Origin: Enterovibrio calviensis DSM 14347
Lineage (GTDB): Bacteria; Pseudomonadota; Gammaproteobacteria; Enterobacterales; Vibrionaceae
Assembly: GCF_000621165.1 (NCBI RefSeq)
Contig: NZ_KK211218.1
Span: 365,196-429,195, forward strand
Direction: 5' to 3'
Length of the DNA: 64,000 bases
Shown: piece by piece, positions 47,739 to 55,046 of the stretch
How positions within the stretch are numbered: the first letter of the stretch is position 1
Layout of the letters: each line of letters starts with the position of its first letter
Program-made: the position numbers and the translations under genes
The notes under the pieces: model-generated
The model's database searches: none
What the model was told of the DNA's origin: nothing
The model's input: the letters and a program-made list of their open reading frames with translations, nothing else

Positions 47739-47885
47739 CTACTTTACATTTCTCTCAAGCTTTCTAATTCGGTCTTCTTGGTCTTCTTGAACTAACCTAA
47801 TCCACCTCACATCTGTCTTTATAGCAGCGATCGTTGCAAGGCTTGAAGCGAGTCCGGTACCCAGCGATATCGCCAATGTTTCCAT
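47739..47885 (-). CDS. 48-aa XhlA/holin-accessory-like small membrane protein
   Basis: Internal ATG at 47885 of a longer open frame. METLAISLGTGLASSLATIA is a glycine/alanine-rich membrane helix, followed by IKTDVRWIRLVQEDQEDRIR and KLERNVK, a charged helix resembling XhlA-type hemolysin/holin accessory proteins (DVRWI...RI-x-x-LE). It sits at the end of the structural/lysis operon, just after the holin (10 bp gap), which supports a lysis role. Confidence 0.6.
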   Translation of the reverse strand: METLAISLGTGLASSLATIAAIKTDVRWIRLVQEDQEDRIRKLERNVK

Positions 47886-47895
47886 TATACCCACC

Positions 47896-48306
47896 CTACT
47901 TCCCCTTAAATTTGAACGCGAAGAATTCAAGCAGGTAACGCACCATTGACCGAAACCCAAACGTATCAACCACCACCGCGCCGACCACATACCAATAATA
48001 TTCAGGCACGTTTTTTAATGCGTTAAAGCCCGCCTCTACATAGCTTGCATAATCAGGTATGAATGACAGCATCAAGGGCACGAAGACGACGAGCATAATA
48101 AATTCATCTTTCAAGCCGCGTTCTTTAATGCTCACCATGTCCAAATCAGCGGCCTTTTCATCCCCTGATTGTAAACGAGTCACCTTTGCGTCATGGCGGG
48201 CCTGCTCTAAATCATCTTTGCGTTTTAAAGCGTTGGCTTTATTGAGGCCGTGCTGCTTATAGGCGGACACGCCGCCATTTATCAAACTCAATAGCGCCGT
48301 GATCAT
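47896..48306 (-). CDS. holin, GTA-type 3-TM family
   Basis: 136 aa from the ATG at 48306, which overlaps the endolysin stop (ATGA); an upstream extension is rejected. The N-terminal half is helical and charged (NKANALKRKDDLEQARHDAK). The C-terminal half has DEFIMLVVFVPLMLSFIPDY, then GFNALKNVPEYYWYVVGAVV and VDTFGFRSMVRYLLEFF, the pattern of the three-TM holin family first described in gene transfer agents (PF11351-like). Makes the membrane lesion that permits lysis. Confidence 0.72.
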   Translation of the reverse strand: MITALLSLINGGVSAYKQHGLNKANALKRKDDLEQARHDAKVTRLQSGDEKAADLDMVSIKERGLKDEFIMLVVFVPLMLSFIPDYASYVEAGFNALKNVPEYYWYVVGAVVVDTFGFRSMVRYLLEFFAFKFKGK

Positions 48307-48902
48307 GGATAAACCGTCCTGTCTAGTTCGACGTGTGGCCCATCTTTGAAGCTCACCCAATCACCGCCCCACTTTATCGCGATGCCCAACTCAAGCGCGG
48401 CTTGCTTAAAGGCTAATGATACTTGGGTGTAATAACTAAAACCCCATGTCACTTTCCCGTTTTCGTCGTAAACAACAAAATCTATGGCGTGGCCTGTTTG
48501 GTGGCGGCTTTTCTTCGAATACCCGTCTAGCTGGCTGGCTTTCTTTTTAAACAGTGCGTTTTGTTCTTCTGCCGTGCGTACGCCTGACGTGATGCCAAAA
48601 TCAAACTGCGTTAATTGAATGGCTCGCTCAACGACGCGCACTAGGTCAGTGTGTACACCGCTCATTCGGTTTTTGCTGCGCGACGATAGATAGAAACGCT
48701 TTGCGGGTGTGGCTTGTGGTGTGGTTTCTTTCATGGCGTTGTTATCCTGAAAAAATAGCGATGACAAAAATGATTGTGTGTTGCTTGATGTGGGTTCAGG
48801 GCCAACCGTAGAAACGGGATCATTCTTCGCCCGCTGTATGGCCCAAAGTAAAACAGCGCCGCCGCCAACAATTAATGTGGTAGCGATTAGCTGCGCTTTC
48901 AT
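48303..48902 (-). CDS. membrane-anchored M15 peptidase endolysin
   Basis: 199 aa. Signal anchor at about 5-22 (LIATTLIVGGGAVLLWAI), linker, then a D-Ala-D-Ala carboxypeptidase/L-Ala-D-Glu peptidase fold of family M15. Zinc ligands are H134 and D141 in SRHQTGHAID (the S-x-H-x-x-G-x-A-x-D motif) and H190 in DGPHVEL; the GVRT substrate loop is at 107-110. Cleaves peptidoglycan cross-links for release, or locally for entry if carried in the virion membrane. Its stop overlaps the holin ATG. Confidence 0.88.
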   Translation of the reverse strand: MKAQLIATTLIVGGGAVLLWAIQRAKNDPVSTVGPEPTSSNTQSFLSSLFFQDNNAMKETTPQATPAKRFYLSSRSKNRMSGVHTDLVRVVERAIQLTQFDFGITSGVRTAEEQNALFKKKASQLDGYSKKSRHQTGHAIDFVVYDENGKVTWGFSYYTQVSLAFKQAALELGIAIKWGGDWVSFKDGPHVELDRTVYP

Positions 48903-49240
48903 CCTTCAAAATCCGGTAAGTTTTCTACTAATATTGCCCGCGCTTGATGGCGTTTTAGGCCAACTGCGCTAGGTACTGCCGTTCCTGTTTCTAGCTTACG
49001 AGTAATATAGAAATCAGTTTCCGCCAAATAACGTTTAGCAGCTGCTAGCCGCGAAACTGCTTTCAATTCTTCTTGAATGACGGAATCCAACACAAACTGA
49101 CTACCACTCCAAACATACAAATGCGGGCTTTGTTGTATTTCATCGGTTAGCTCAACATCGAGAGAAATTAAATCAGGGTTAGTTTGAGGTGCATTGATTG
49201 AGATAATACGCCCTGTAACTTTTTCAATTTGAATGTGCAT
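48899..49240 (-). CDS. phage protein with tail-assembly-like C-terminus, possible spike accessory
   Basis: 113 aa. The C-terminal half (SRLAAAKRYLAETDFYITRK, LETGTAVPSAV, KRHQARAIL) matches the short region found at the end of many phage tail-fibre assembly and baseplate-associated proteins. The N-terminal half has a carbohydrate-module-like strand pattern (LYVWSGSQFVLD). It overlaps the endolysin gene by 4 bp and follows two beta-rich proteins, so it may chaperone or form part of the vertex/receptor-binding complex. Function not established. Confidence 0.6.
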   Translation of the reverse strand: MHIQIEKVTGRIISINAPQTNPDLISLDVELTDEIQQSPHLYVWSGSQFVLDSVIQEELKAVSRLAAAKRYLAETDFYITRKLETGTAVPSAVGLKRHQARAILVENLPDFEG

Positions 49241-49644
49241 TACCTGACCTCTTTAAGCAGTGCGCGGGTTTTAAAAACGACTTTCATATCTACATCTAAA
49301 CTCGTGACACGTAATACGTGAGCCCCTTTGGGTGTCACCAGCGTGAATTGTGGCGTGTTGTAGTACAATTGATGGCTATAAATCACTGAGTCGGTATATA
49401 GGCTATCGGAGATTAACACCCCGTTTTCGTCAAAAAATCGAACATTTACGCTTAAGTCTTCGACTGGTTTATCGACGTTGTACAGGCTAAACATGTAGTA
49501 GCCTTGTATGATTTCGACTGCCCCGCTTAAGGTGAATTCAACCCAGCGCCGCTCACCTTGTATATAAACAAACTCCCCCGACGAATGAGAAATGGTATCG
49601 AGTTCATAATTGGCGCTTTTGGTCGGGTTATTGATAGACAACAT
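49240..49644 (-). CDS. phage structural protein of unknown function (beta-rich, 134 aa)
   Basis: No membrane segment or signal. The predicted strand pattern (EFVYIQGERRWVEFTLSGAV, IQGYYMFSLYNVDKPVEDLS, FTLVTPKGAHVLRVTSLDV) suggests a jelly-roll or Ig-like fold. Shares a 1-bp stop/start overlap on both sides, so it is part of a tightly coupled block with the 203-aa and 113-aa proteins. By position it is a candidate vertex or receptor-binding protein. Confidence 0.6.
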   Translation of the reverse strand: MLSINNPTKSANYELDTISHSSGEFVYIQGERRWVEFTLSGAVEIIQGYYMFSLYNVDKPVEDLSVNVRFFDENGVLISDSLYTDSVIYSHQLYYNTPQFTLVTPKGAHVLRVTSLDVDMKVVFKTRALLKEVR

Positions 49645-50255
49645 TAGACAAGCTCCCCCACATAAATCACGTCACCAATTGCCCCCGTCAAGGTCACTGT
49701 TTCGCGTGTGTTTATCGTGGTATCGCCACCCGCCCGAAGACGCAACACGCCTTGTATCACAACGTTTTCGCTGTTTTCGTCTGCCGCTTGCAGCACCAAC
49801 GAACGGCGGTTTTCATCACTGTTAATAGTGAGTGTGTTTGATTCGAACGTGAGCGCCCCGCTCTCAATGGCCCGCAATGAAACGGGGACACTGTTTCGCG
49901 TTTCGACCACTCCCGACACCGTGACGGGTTCAAGCACTTCCGACACCTTAACGGGCGAGTCGATACTCGCAATACCAATGGTGTTTGCCCCGTTGATTTT
50001 TTGGGCGCGTGTGATCACCGGAATGTCTGTCACTTGAAACTCTATGGCCACGGTTTCACCGTGGTGATTGGCGATGGTTAACGTGTCGTAGTCGGACACA
50101 TCGACCGTATCACCGCGCTCAATTTCAACAGGGCGCAAACTATCGCTTTGCAGTGTGACCGAGTCGGTCGCCTCTCGAATGATGAGATAGCGCCCATTTT
50201 GGCCCGCACTTACATCAACAGATTGGCCCTGTGAAAGCGTGTGTTTTTGTCTCAT
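49644..50255 (-). CDS. candidate spike/vertex protein (203 aa, beta-rich)
   Basis: Acidic protein with an N-terminal stretch that looks like a small beta module (GQSVDVSAGQNGRYLIIREA, TDSVTLQSDSLRPVEIERGD) and a repetitive, Ser/Thr/Val-rich remainder (ITRAQKINGANTIGIASID, VKVSEVLEPVTVSGVVETRN). No transmembrane helix or cysteine. Such composition is typical of fibre and spike proteins. In PM2 the spike is P1, but I cannot claim homology. Overlaps the upstream gene by 4 bp. Confidence 0.55.
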   Translation of the reverse strand: MRQKHTLSQGQSVDVSAGQNGRYLIIREATDSVTLQSDSLRPVEIERGDTVDVSDYDTLTIANHHGETVAIEFQVTDIPVITRAQKINGANTIGIASIDSPVKVSEVLEPVTVSGVVETRNSVPVSLRAIESGALTFESNTLTINSDENRRSLVLQAADENSENVVIQGVLRLRAGGDTTINTRETVTLTGAIGDVIYVGELV

Positions 50256-50878
50256 TTGCTGCCCCTCATCAAATAGGCCAGTGTGATAAATGTGCCAACA
50301 ATTCCGACCATCAGAGAAACGTTTTTCAATAAATCATTATTGCTTTCTGTGTCGCCTGTTTGCTCCCGCGCTTTTGCGCCGTCTGCTAGGGCGATAGCCG
50401 ATTTTGTGGTTTCGGTTTGTTGGCTGGCAATCGCTTTGATGGTGTCGATTGCGTGTTGACTATTTGCGGTGCTTTCTTCCATTGAGGCCGCGCCAAATGC
50501 TAAGGCGTTCTCTAATGTACCGTTGCTAAAGTCGAAAGCTTTATCAACTGTTGCGGCGGAGGCTTTAAGCGAATTAGTGAGCGCATCCTCGCCAAATTCA
50601 AACGCCCTATTGAATGTTTTTGTTGATGCTTCTAATGAATCCTTAACCGCTCCCTCATTGGCCTTTAACGCCAAACCGCTAAGGTGAAACGCTTCATCCG
50701 CCATGCCGCTTGCCACTTTTAATGCGCCGTGGTCGGTTACTGTGAGGTTAATATCTGACTCATTAACCCCTGAAATCATCACGCCGAGATTGTCACCGCT
50801 CGCCGCAGCGCTGCCGCTAACATTTGTCGTTTGTGTGATCGTTTGGCTGCTACTTGATGACGAGCTTTTTCCGCCCAT
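50252..50878 (-). CDS. nested in-frame product: Ser-rich, 11-residue-repeat membrane protein (208 aa)
   Basis: Possible separate translation product of the 3' part of the preceding gene. Evidence is the ATG at 50878 with an upstream AAGG (9-nt spacing), the low-complexity SSSSSSS start typical of phage structural proteins, the run of hendecads such as SLEASTKTFNR, AFEFGEDALTN, SLKASAATVDK, AFDFSNGTLEN and ALAFGAASMEE, and a C-terminal transmembrane helix. Hendecads favour long right-handed coiled coils. It would suit a stalk between membrane and spike, which is inference. Confidence 0.5.
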   Translation of the reverse strand: MGGKSSSSSSSQTITQTTNVSGSAAASGDNLGVMISGVNESDINLTVTDHGALKVASGMADEAFHLSGLALKANEGAVKDSLEASTKTFNRAFEFGEDALTNSLKASAATVDKAFDFSNGTLENALAFGAASMEESTANSQHAIDTIKAIASQQTETTKSAIALADGAKAREQTGDTESNNDLLKNVSLMVGIVGTFITLAYLMRGSK

Positions 50879-51271
50879 ATCCAAAAACCTTATTTGTAAA
50901 ATGTGTTCATTGGGTTTTGTCTCTATTTCTCGAACGGGTAAGCCCAATTTTCGGGCAATGAATCGACACGCCCCGCGCTTTTTAAAATGCGCCCTGATTG
51001 AATCGTGCTTGAGATATTGAGCGTGTTGTATTGCCGCCATTGTGCCCGCTGCCATGTCGCCAGCTAATCCGACGACGACCAACTCTAAATCACCATTTTT
51101 TAGGCGTTCAGAGCGCAACAACATGTAAGTATTTTCAATACGAAATACATTTTCGTTGCCTGCGTTTATTTCACTCTCAACGTGAGCGCAGTGCTCACCG
51201 AGTGCATTTTCTAATTTTGGCCTAGCTTCCGCCCATGTAACGGGCAACAAATTACTTTTTCGAGAAAACAT
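50252..51271 (-). CDS. two-part phage structural protein with internal start and hendecad repeats
   Basis: 339 aa from the ATG at 51271, inside the end of the 68-aa gene; the frame is open further upstream but there it is the shadow of that gene. Residues 1-131 form a compact alpha/beta domain (YMLLRSERLKNGDLELVVVG, FKKRGACRFIARKLGLPVRE). This recalls small acetyltransferase-fold phage proteins but shows no active site I can vouch for. Residue 132 is an ATG (50878) with AAGG at good spacing, starting MGGKSSSSSSSQT, which looks like a protein N-terminus. From there a 208-aa product would contain ten 11-residue repeats (residues 190-299 of the long form) and end in a membrane helix (VSLMVGIVGTFITLAYLM). 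Either a fusion or nested genes. Confidence 0.68.
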   Translation of the reverse strand: MFSRKSNLLPVTWAEARPKLENALGEHCAHVESEINAGNENVFRIENTYMLLRSERLKNGDLELVVVGLAGDMAAGTMAAIQHAQYLKHDSIRAHFKKRGACRFIARKLGLPVREIETKPNEHILQIRFLDMGGKSSSSSSSQTITQTTNVSGSAAASGDNLGVMISGVNESDINLTVTDHGALKVASGMADEAFHLSGLALKANEGAVKDSLEASTKTFNRAFEFGEDALTNSLKASAATVDKAFDFSNGTLENALAFGAASMEESTANSQHAIDTIKAIASQQTETTKSAIALADGAKAREQTGDTESNNDLLKNVSLMVGIVGTFITLAYLMRGSK

Positions 51272-51458
51272 ACAGCGCGGCGAGAACCATCGCGACAATC
51301 CCCCACCACGGCAAGCCCGTCGAGCTTCCCAACGAGATTGAGCCACCGTGAAAACCGCTACTATTAGTGGTGTATGACGTATTGCCAGACGTCGCGGGGC
51401 CCGCTTCACCTCCGGTTAAACCGCCGCCACCCGTTAACGATGTCAAACTACCGAGCAT
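51252..51458 (-). CDS. small Gly-rich phage membrane protein (68 aa)
   Basis: Glycine/serine-rich N-terminus (SLTSLTGGGGLTGGEAGPAT, SGFHGGSISLGSSTG) followed by one C-terminal membrane helix (LPWWGIVAMVLAALYVF) and KK. The ATG at 51458 directly follows the stop of the 48-aa gene (TAA-ATG). Type, size and position resemble the small lipid-membrane proteins of PM2 virions (P3-P8, P10). Confidence 0.72.
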   Translation of the reverse strand: MLGSLTSLTGGGGLTGGEAGPATSGNTSYTTNSSGFHGGSISLGSSTGLPWWGIVAMVLAALYVFSKK

Positions 51459-51605
51459 TTACACTGCCCCTTTATTTTTGAGTATCAAATAGCCCACGAT
51501 TAATAGGGCAAGAACCGTGGCGGTTTTTTTCATACCGTCACTGATGCCCACCCCAAAAATACTGCCAAGCCCCAACCCGCCCAAACCAACTAAAAGTAAT
51601 GGCAT
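51459..51605 (-). CDS. small phage membrane protein (48 aa)
   Basis: Translation reads MPLLLVGLGGLGLGSIFGVG, then ISDGMKKTATVLALLIVGYL and ILKNKGAV: two hydrophobic segments and a basic tail. It lies 2 bp after the 112-aa gene and abuts the 68-aa gene. Predicted component of the internal membrane. Confidence 0.72.
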   Translation of the reverse strand: MPLLLVGLGGLGLGSIFGVGISDGMKKTATVLALLIVGYLILKNKGAV

Positions 51606-51607
51606 CG

Positions 51608-51946
51608 TCAACCCTTTTGACTAAAAGCAAACAACATGATCACCACTAACAACACCACGCCGCCACCAACGGCAAACAGCATGGTGTTATCTTTGGGTGC
51701 GACTGCCGTCGCCCCTTGAGGTGTGGTGACAGTGTTGCCGTGATTATCATAAACAGGGTGCGACGGTTGCTGTGTGGTATTGGGGTTCGCAGAGTTGTTG
51801 TAGCCAAAGGCGGCATTCAACCCGCCGAGACTTTCCCCGACAGACTCCAACCCCCCTGCACCTACATTCACGACGTCATCAAGAAAATCAACGCCGCTAC
51901 TCCACACACTTGATGCGCCGTCTAGAACATCATCAAACCAACTCAT
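51608..51946 (-). CDS. phage membrane protein (112 aa)
   Basis: The N-terminal half is amphipathic and rich in Gly, Ser and Asp (MSWFDDVLDGASSVWSSGVD, then GLESVGESLGGLNAAFGYNN). A Thr/Pro/Gln linker follows, and one C-terminal membrane helix (MLFAVGGGVVLLVVIMLFAF) ends in SQKG. Located 9 bp downstream of the capsid gene. Predicted membrane component with its N-terminal part facing the capsid. Confidence 0.72.
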   Translation of the reverse strand: MSWFDDVLDGASSVWSSGVDFLDDVVNVGAGGLESVGESLGGLNAAFGYNNSANPNTTQQPSHPVYDNHGNTVTTPQGATAVAPKDNTMLFAVGGGVVLLVVIMLFAFSQKG

Positions 51947-51955
51947 ACAATCCCC

Positions 51956-52777
51956 TTATTGGCCTTTGTTAGGAAAGACGATTTCAGGGCGCACGACTTT
52001 TACGGACTCCACCAAAATAGGAATTGACCCCGCCACGTCGTTTGTTGTGACCGAGAATTTCAATTCAGAGTTATGGTAGGTAGGAAAAAGCTCATCAACA
52101 GAGAAGCCGCGAACAATCGGATCAAAGTGGAAATATCCGTCTTGCGGGACGCGGTCATTTCTCATCGCGTTAGATTCTGCAATGAAGGTAGACGCTTCAT
52201 ATTCTTTGATGAAATCGCGGCTAATTTCCAAGTTACTGATCTGATCGTGTGCAAAGTGCATTCGACGAATGGCGATCAATTCACTTGATACAAGGTTGGT
52301 GAATTCGTTTACGCCTTGGGAGTTCGCGGGCATGGTTTGCGGTTTTAGCATCGGCACAACCAAACGAACAGGCTGCGCGTTAGATACATGCGCATGCACT
52401 TGAACGGTTAACGGTTCCGCGCCATCTGCCTTAGAGATAAATTGCACATCTAGGTGGATATTGTCGCCCTTTTCAGTAACAAGCGCGGTATAACGAACGC
52501 CGTTTTTGGTGCGGGCTGTAATATCGCTAAACGGGATAACAAAATAACGCTCAGTGTGTACGCGTCTTTTGTAACGCTCTAACATGCGCATTTCTTCACC
52601 CGTCAGAACGTAAATTTCTTCACCATTCAAATTCACCGATGCGCGGGTAATATCTGACGGGGCCGCATTCGTTTCTAGAATGAGTTCGTGATAGGTCGGG
52701 CCAATTGGGATTGGTAGCGTACCTTTTTGACCCCAAGACGCGCCCACCATTGAATTGAGTTTGATTGGTTTAATCAT
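51956..52777 (-). CDS. probable double jelly-roll major capsid protein
   Basis: 273 aa, close to PM2 P2 (269 aa). No signal peptide or membrane segment. The N-terminal region (KGTLPIPIGPTYHELILETN, SDITRASVNLNGEEIYVLTG, EEMRMLERYKRR) reads like PM2/autolykivirus capsid openings: an IPIGPTY strand, then L-x-G-x-x-I, then a helix before the second strand set. A second beta-rich half follows (VRLVVPMLKPQTM, LEISRDFIKEYEAS, SELKFSVTTNDVAGSIPILV). The neighbours (packaging ATPase upstream, small membrane proteins downstream) are what PM2-like viruses show. Homology is inferred from pattern, size and context, not from an alignment. Confidence 0.75.
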   Translation of the reverse strand: MIKPIKLNSMVGASWGQKGTLPIPIGPTYHELILETNAAPSDITRASVNLNGEEIYVLTGEEMRMLERYKRRVHTERYFVIPFSDITARTKNGVRYTALVTEKGDNIHLDVQFISKADGAEPLTVQVHAHVSNAQPVRLVVPMLKPQTMPANSQGVNEFTNLVSSELIAIRRMHFAHDQISNLEISRDFIKEYEASTFIAESNAMRNDRVPQDGYFHFDPIVRGFSVDELFPTYHNSELKFSVTTNDVAGSIPILVESVKVVRPEIVFPNKGQ

Positions 52778-52786
52778 GACGACCCC

Positions 52787-52915
52787 TTAAAACCAGCTAG
52801 TATCGCCGTTGAGTTGCTTTTTCACCTGCTCAAGCGCAGACACATTGTTGATCGCAGCCATAACGATCAGCGCTAGCGCGACAGTCATTAGCATCGTTTT
52901 ATGCTCTTTTTTCAT
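52787..52915 (-). CDS. small phage membrane protein (42 aa) at the head of the capsid operon
   Basis: Translation reads MKKEHKTMLMTVALALIVMA, then AINNVSALEQVKKQLNGDTS and WF: short basic N-terminus, one membrane helix, amphipathic tail. GAGG ribosome site precedes the ATG at 52915. Located 9 bp upstream of the capsid start and downstream of the twin palindromes, so it is the first gene of the structural operon. Confidence 0.75.
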   Translation of the reverse strand: MKKEHKTMLMTVALALIVMAAINNVSALEQVKKQLNGDTSWF

Positions 52916-53003
52916 ACATCCTCGGTTTTTATATCAGGCGTATCGCCGTGTTTATTAACAAACCGAAACATGCGGGATAAATTGACAAAGAGATAGGCGG
53001 GTT

Positions 53004-53035
53004 AACCTATAGGTTGAACGGGTAACCTATAGGTT
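53004..53035. promoter_or_regulatory. twin 12-bp palindromes upstream of the capsid operon
   Basis: AACCTATAGGTT occurs at 53004-53015 and again at 53024-53035. Each copy is a perfect palindrome and they are exactly 20 bp apart, about two helical turns, so dimers would bind the same face. They overlap the ATPase stop codon and lie 89-120 bp upstream of the first structural gene. Likely operator of a late promoter. In PM2, late genes are controlled by phage activators, so the regulator could be one of this element's own HTH proteins. Confidence 0.65.
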
Positions 53036-53801
53036 AAAATTGACTTGTCGCGGCTTTTTTTACCCCTGTTACACAATGAAGTGCCCCGCGTTCCGCGTTG
53101 CCGATACCGTCACTAATTAAGATATATTCGGCAATGGGTTTGCCTATCCGTTGCTTATTCATCTTTGCGGAAACTAATGACGCCACTTCATCGACGAGCA
53201 ACGAGCGACGATCAGCGACCCACTTTGCATCATTGGTCGAGTTCATTGCTCCCACCCACCATGTGCTAGATTGGTCAGTGACGGTTTTGGGTACTTCTTG
53301 CCCTTTTTGAAATACGCTATGCACCACCAAACCAAATTGACGCCCGCCGCGCAGCAGCTCCCCCGCACGACCTTTTAATTTTCCCGATGTTTCCGCGCAA
53401 GATGCCAATTCTTCAATAATGGTGTGCAATGCGGGGGCATTTCCATTGCCCAAAGCCCACACAACAGAGGCGAAAAATTCCAATTCTTCAGAGGTTGCCC
53501 CCGACCTGGGCACATACGCCAATTTAAAAGGCGCTCCCTTTCGGCGCATCTGGGCCAGTGCTTTTAAAAACATGGCGCGTGACGATGTCGAATGACACAT
53601 TTGCCCTTGAAACTTTTGTTCCGCATAGTTTCGATAAGGATCAAAAAACACCGCTTGCGCCCCCTTTGGAACAAGACCCATTAATTTCACGGCGGAGGTT
53701 TTCCCGCCGCCAGTGCCCGCCAAATATATAACGTGTTGCGCGTCTAATGCGGGATTGGAGTTAATAGGGTTAGGCAGCGACGGCAGCGAGGCTTTTTTCA
53801 T
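53034..53801 (-). CDS. genome-packaging ATPase, FtsK/HerA type (PM2 P9-like)
   Basis: 255 aa. Walker A GTGGGKTS at about 29-36, a Walker-B-like acidic strand LHTIIEEL at about 125-132, and the family block GRQFGLVVHSVFQKGQEVPK followed by TVTDQSS (about 153-180) where the arginine finger/sensor lies. This is the short HerA-FtsK clade that pumps DNA into membrane-containing icosahedral phages such as PM2 and PRD1. It is unlike terminases (no nuclease) and unlike the Zot/pI proteins of filamentous phages. Confidence 0.85.
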   Translation of the reverse strand: MKKASLPSLPNPINSNPALDAQHVIYLAGTGGGKTSAVKLMGLVPKGAQAVFFDPYRNYAEQKFQGQMCHSTSSRAMFLKALAQMRRKGAPFKLAYVPRSGATSEELEFFASVVWALGNGNAPALHTIIEELASCAETSGKLKGRAGELLRGGRQFGLVVHSVFQKGQEVPKTVTDQSSTWWVGAMNSTNDAKWVADRRSLLVDEVASLVSAKMNKQRIGKPIAEYILISDGIGNAERGALHCVTGVKKAATSQF

Positions 53802-54222
53802 TCTCTCTTTCCCATTTCTCTTGTTTCAACTCGACTAAATGCTGTTTTGAACCAAACACCAAACCAACGACGGCAAACACGAGCGTTGCCTCATGGACAT
53901 AACCGCCAAACAGCTTCATTAATTCGCCGTCATTTTTATCTAGTACGGGCTGCGCAGCCTCAATCACGGCTGTTTTTCCCTGCTCATCAAAGCGAAATCT
54001 AACGCCCGCTAGTTGGCTCGTCACTTGCTCAACGAATGTAAAAGCCACATCTAGAAGCCCTCCAACAGCATCGCTACTGATTGCGCCCTCTTTGGGCTTG
54101 TCAGCTTCTATTGTTTCAATAGGCTTGGTTTCTTCATTTTTTAACTCATCAATGAACGGATCGAAATTACCCCACGGATCGCCGCTGTTAATGTCGGTTT
54201 GTTCAGTTTCATCCTGTTGCAT
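53770..54222 (-). CDS. phage membrane protein (150 aa)
   Basis: Acidic, disordered N-terminus (QQDETEQTDINSGDPWGNFD), central amphipathic region, and one membrane helix near the C-terminus (YVHEATLVFAVVGLVFGSKQ) followed by a charged tail. The end overlaps the ATPase start by 32 bp, suggesting coupled expression and perhaps membrane docking of the packaging machine. No homologue recognised. Confidence 0.65.
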   Translation of the reverse strand: MQQDETEQTDINSGDPWGNFDPFIDELKNEETKPIETIEADKPKEGAISSDAVGGLLDVAFTFVEQVTSQLAGVRFRFDEQGKTAVIEAAQPVLDKNDGELMKLFGGYVHEATLVFAVVGLVFGSKQHLVELKQEKWERENEKSLAAVAA

Positions 54223-54754
54223 GATTTACGCCCTCACTGTCGGCTTGTTCGGTTTCGGTTACTTTCGGTTTCTTAAACAGCATCGACAAGGCCAATACGA
54301 TAAACAACAAACCGCCCGCAATGGCGAGTAACCGCCTTTTGTCGGTTGGGCGCTTTACTGGTTTGGTTTCGTCTAGCTGTGTTACTGGTTTTTGTTCGGT
54401 TTCAAATGCGGTTGATTCGGTTAACGGTTCGGTTAATAGTTCGGTTTCAATCGTTACACTTTCAGCGCTTTCAACCAATAACGGCGGGCTTTTCAGCGGT
54501 TTCACGTCTGCTTTTGATTCCGCTATATTTGCCTCAATGAATTGATGTATTTTTTTACTGATCGCACTGTTGCCGCATTCTGGGCAACGGTAATACATCA
54601 AACCCAAATTACGGCTATTTTTCGGCGGCTCACCTGTCGCGATAAGTTGCCCCTCACCGCATTGGTGGGCGGTTGCCGTTGATGCGCAAACAGGGCACGA
54701 CAAGTGCCCTTTTACTGGATTTTCAAATTTTGGCATTGGTATCATCTTCATCAA
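54209..54754 (-). CDS. zinc-ribbon membrane protein of the phage
   Basis: 181 aa. Two CxxC pairs (SCPVCAS at about 19-25 and YRCPECGNS at about 55-63) look like a zinc ribbon. A Thr/Glu/Pro-rich linker follows, then one membrane helix (LLAIAGGLLFIVLALSMLF). Overlaps the neighbours on both sides. A DNA- or protein-binding domain tethered to the membrane would suit a packaging-vertex or replication-anchoring role; this is inference. Confidence 0.65.
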   Translation of the reverse strand: MMKMIPMPKFENPVKGHLSCPVCASTATAHQCGEGQLIATGEPPKNSRNLGLMYYRCPECGNSAISKKIHQFIEANIAESKADVKPLKSPPLLVESAESVTIETELLTEPLTESTAFETEQKPVTQLDETKPVKRPTDKRRLLAIAGGLLFIVLALSMLFKKPKVTETEQADSEGVNHATG

Positions 54755-55046
54755 TGATGGTTAAAAGCTGCGCTCTGTCCGTTTCAATTCGACCACGAAG
54801 TTTTTGACGCGCAACGCCATTAAGCTTGTCTAGCTGCTCGATTTTCTCAAACAAATTAGCGGGCAAGCCCAACGCCTCAAGCGAAAAACTCCCTGTCATC
54901 ATCATTGGCGCCACACGCTTGATCACATCTTTTGTATCAATGTTTTTCAGTTGGTCTACTTCCCGTTTGACTGAATTTGTGAGCATTTCTGCCGCATCCA
55001 GCGCGGCAATGTCGCGGTCACAATTTTCTAGTGATAGTGATTTCAT
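54723..55046 (-). CDS. hypothetical phage protein (107 aa, alpha-helical)
   Basis: Predicted all-helical, soluble (DRDIAALDAAEMLTNSVKRE, LEALGLPANLFEKIEQLDKL). Overlaps the zinc-ribbon gene by 32 bp and touches the 78-aa gene by 1 bp. No recognised family. Confidence 0.6.
   Translation of the reverse strand: MKSLSLENCDRDIAALDAAEMLTNSVKREVDQLKNIDTKDVIKRVAPMMMTGSFSLEALGLPANLFEKIEQLDKLNGVARQKLRGRIETDRAQLLTIIDEDDTNAKI

Noticed and set aside
51272-51409. 46-residue upstream extension of the two-part phage structural protein
   Set aside because: It is a frame-shifted shadow of the 68-aa membrane-protein gene, and only the ATG at 51271 gives a plausible N-terminus.
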